This document shows positions 6,472-8,242 of a DNA stretch of 8,242 nucleotides, piece by piece. The notes beneath the pieces are model-generated. The model did no database searches, had not been told where the DNA came from, and saw nothing but the letters and a program-made list of their open reading frames with translations. Made by a program: the position numbers and the translations under genes. Origin of the DNA: Lachnospiraceae bacterium (lineage in GTDB: Bacteria > Bacillota > Clostridia > Lachnospirales > Lachnospiraceae); the NCBI GenBank assembly GCA_017475845.1, contig JAFVEU010000232.1, forward strand, positions 1 through 8,242, in the 5' to 3' direction. Positions within the stretch are counted from its first letter, which is position 1. Each line of letters begins with the position of its first letter.

Positions 6472-7541
6472 TAATCCACCGCTCCTATCTCTTTCACATA
6501 TTCCTCAAGGCAGATATCTCTCCCCATGATCTCCGTGGCGGCCGCAACTCCCACATATCTGAAGTGCCAGGGCTCGAATTCTATCTTGGTGATATTTTCC
6601 TTTCCAAGGGGATACCGGAGGATAAATCCGTATTCTGCGCAGTGTTCCTTAAGCCACCTGCCCCCGTCAGTTTCGGCAAAGGCCGCATCCAGAGTCTTAT
6701 GGTCATTGGATATGAAGTCGAAAGCCAGCCCCACCTGATGCTCGCTGGTTCCGGGAATTGCAATGGTCTGGCTGGCAAGCTCGTAAGCTTCCTCCTCGCT
6801 GTAGCCTTTTTTCATGTACTGCCTCTGCTTTTTCTTAAAGAGGACCTCCTGCCTTTCATCGGATCTGTAGGGGGAACAGATAAAGATGGAAACCCCGTCC
6901 TCTTTGGCAGCATTTATCATATTCAATACATAGGGCATGACCCGTACATCGGATTTTATCTGCCCTCTTATGGTGGCAAGCTCGAATTCATAATCATCGG
7001 GAATATGGTGTTCCTTATTGATGAGGATCAGTGACCAGTCGTCCTTGTAAGCTGCACGTACGTATCCCACACCCTCCTCGTAGATCCTTGCCTCGTCATC
7101 CGCCTGGAAATCATTCTCTATCTTATATCTGCTTTCGGAAGCGGCATTCAACGCCATGATAAGGTCGTTGGCAGAAACCTCCGCATCCCTTTCACCGCTT
7201 TCCGGAGAAGTCACGTCCTTTAACGCCGCAATGCCTATCTCCTCAGGCTCTATTTCCTCCACAAGGATACTTCCCTTCTCCGTGTTCACGTAAAGGGGTT
7301 TTATTTCCTCGGGAGCCTCCTGCTGTTCCGGCACGTTCTCCGCAAAGGAAAAGCTGGTGAATGCCGTAAAGATAAGACCCAATAAGCAGACACCCGCCAC
7401 CTTCCTCATATGTGTGTATAAAAAAAACAGGGGATAATAGAACAGCAGAAAAATCCCCATGAGTAGATATACGGGGATCTTCAGCAATATATTTTTATCT
7501 GCAAACTGCTTTAAGCCGTTAATGACTTTTTTAGCGTTCAT
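6471..7541 (-). CDS. Membrane-anchored VanY-type D-alanyl-D-alanine carboxypeptidase (M15B family)
   Basis: The C-terminal half is an M15 zinc peptidase domain of the VanY/DacB type, which removes the terminal D-alanine from peptidoglycan stem peptides outside the membrane. The motifs are complete: SPYRSDERQ (223-231), GTSEHQVGLAFDF (264-276) with zinc ligands H268 and D275, and EPWHFRYVG (323-331) with catalytic E323 and zinc ligand H326. The protein has 356 residues. The N-terminus is unusual: a lysine-rich head, a hydrophobic span at about 19-43, then at once HMRK and a second hydrophobic span at 48-67 ending in SFA before ENVPE, which resembles a signal peptidase site. An acidic linker (about 68-125) follows. 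The ATG at 7539-7541 directly follows the upstream stop codon, with CAGGAG only 3 bases away. An internal ATG at 7407-7409 would give a classical signal peptide but has no ribosome-binding site. A role in vancomycin resistance is not implied. Confidence 0.9.
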   Translation of the reverse strand: MNAKKVINGLKQFADKNILLKIPVYLLMGIFLLFYYPLFFLYTHMRKVAGVCLLGLIFTAFTSFSFAENVPEQQEAPEEIKPLYVNTEKGSILVEEIEPEEIGIAALKDVTSPESGERDAEVSANDLIMALNAASESRYKIENDFQADDEARIYEEGVGYVRAAYKDDWSLILINKEHHIPDDYEFELATIRGQIKSDVRVMPYVLNMINAAKEDGVSIFICSPYRSDERQEVLFKKKQRQYMKKGYSEEEAYELASQTIAIPGTSEHQVGLAFDFISNDHKTLDAAFAETDGGRWLKEHCAEYGFILRYPLGKENITKIEFEPWHFRYVGVAAATEIMGRDICLEEYVKEIGAVD

Positions 7542-8242
7542 TTACTCCTGCACACTTTCACTCACTCCCACGATCATCTGCTGCCTGCCGTTTTCATTGA
7601 CCAATGCCGCCTTCAGCCGGACAGGCCGTGGCCTTCCGTTCATGATCAGGCGGTATTTCAGAACAAATACGTCCGCCTGCTGTATCTTCTGCAGGATATT
7701 CTCCTTATTGAATTCTCTCCTGAACCGCTCCCTGTCCTCTTCATAGACCACTCTTTCGACATCCCCCATCGCACTTTTAAAGAAGTCATGACCTTCGGGC
7801 GGAAGACCGAGACTTAAATAGTCAAAGGTGGCACTGAAGGAAGAATAATCGTCATTATAGGGATTTACTGTATAGAAGCATATGTAGTTGCCTGTCAGAG
7901 CATTTATCCTGGCGTAGATCGTCTGTTCTTCCTTAAGCCGCTCCAGCGCAGCCTTCTGTTTCATCTGGGCGTTGACATTATTTATCCCTATAATAAGATG
8001 CCTGCCGTCCGATCCGATACGGCTGGCTCTCATATTCACATACAGGGGCTCATCATTTAAGAGATGCCTGTAGGTGTACGTGAAGAACCCCTTTTTATCT
8101 ATAAGCCTTACCACATTCTCCTTATTGAACGCCTCTATGAAAGCGTCCCTGTCCTCTTTATGAAGGAGGGTCTGGGCCTTTGTCCGGCTGGTCTCAAAGA
8201 AATCTTTTCCATGACTCTCGGCCAGCATGGCATTCTTCAGAA
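7542..8242 (-). CDS. PAS-repeat sensory protein, C-terminal part (runs off right edge)
   Basis: The reading frame stays open to the right edge (codons for L, K, N, A precede the first visible ATG at 8226-8228), so this is most likely the C-terminal part of a longer gene. Counting from that ATG, about 7-89 and 146-228 are two copies of one module: DFF, an acidic ED-R stretch, FNKEN (34-38 and 173-177), a hydrophobic Y-R-x-L strand, a basic strand, then IIGINN or IVGVSE. This matches the last strands of PAS folds seen in Lachnospiraceae diguanylate cyclases and sensor proteins. A charged helix (about 86-108) links them, and residues 109-145 look like the first strands of the second PAS domain. 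No kinase, GGDEF, EAL or DNA-binding domain is visible, and the protein ends right after the second module, so any output domain must be N-terminal and off-window. The stop codon abuts the ATG of the carboxypeptidase gene. The ligand is unknown. Confidence 0.75.
   Translation of the reverse strand, partial: LKNAMLAESHGKDFFETSRTKAQTLLHKEDRDAFIEAFNKENVVRLIDKKGFFTYTYRHLLNDEPLYVNMRASRIGSDGRHLIIGINNVNAQMKQKAALERLKEEQTIYARINALTGNYICFYTVNPYNDDYSSFSATFDYLSLGLPPEGHDFFKSAMGDVERVVYEEDRERFRREFNKENILQKIQQADVFVLKYRLIMNGRPRPVRLKAALVNENGRQQMIVGVSESVQE
7545..8210 (-). repeat. Tandem PAS-type protein module, two copies 139 residues apart
   Basis: Copy 1 is encoded at 7962-8210 and copy 2 at 7545-7793. They align through DFF, ED-R, FNKEN, YR-L and the IIG/IVG ends. 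At DNA level the two copies share 15 identical bases around the FNKEN codons (7698-7712 and 8115-8129), while the rest has diverged, so this is an old intragenic duplication or domain repeat and not a recent one. Confidence 0.75.

Noticed and set aside
6438..7034. Plus-strand open frame of 198 codons opposite tgt and the carboxypeptidase gene.
   Set aside because: It spans the junction of two well-supported minus-strand genes and has no family features or matching ribosome-binding site.

Overview
This window looks like chromosome of an anaerobic Firmicute, most probably a Lachnospiraceae-type clostridium. The evidence is indirect: purine-rich ribosome-binding sites, frequent ATA/AGG/AGA codons at roughly balanced GC, a Tgt with the NTYHLHVRTG and GINQGA variants I associate with that family, and a PAS module with the FNKEN signature common in Lachnospiraceae signalling proteins. 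No species can be named from the sequence alone. All eight genes lie on the minus strand, so transcription runs from high to low coordinates. There is no gene-free stretch over 300 bases, and I see no tRNA, rRNA, CRISPR array, insertion sequence or phage gene.

From the right edge, in transcription order: a PAS-repeat sensory protein cut by the window edge (its C-terminal part is visible), a membrane-anchored VanY-type D,D-carboxypeptidase, and tgt (queuosine tRNA modification). These three are packed with no spacing: the PAS stop codon abuts the vanY ATG, and the vanY stop shares one base with the tgt ATG. A 118-base gap follows, with a hairpin after tgt and a plausible sigma-A promoter, and then yajC (Sec translocase accessory subunit).

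After yajC comes a 105-base gap with a GC-rich hairpin, and then a branched-chain amino acid block: leuB, ilvD, ilvB. Directly behind it, 28 bases after the ilvB stop, is the start of serC, which runs off the left edge. IlvB makes acetolactate (or acetohydroxybutyrate), IlvD makes the 2-keto acid precursors of valine and isoleucine, and LeuB oxidises 3-isopropylmalate in the leucine branch. SerC carries out the transamination of serine synthesis. ilvC, ilvN, leuA and leuCD are not in the window, so the pathway needs loci elsewhere.

Most of the window is ordinary housekeeping content and I do not see a clear new biological system. The points most worth a second look are the double hydrophobic N-terminus of the VanY-like enzyme with its internal ATG, the duplicated PAS module with no visible output domain translationally linked to a cell-wall enzyme, and the overlapping hairpin and promoter between tgt and yajC.
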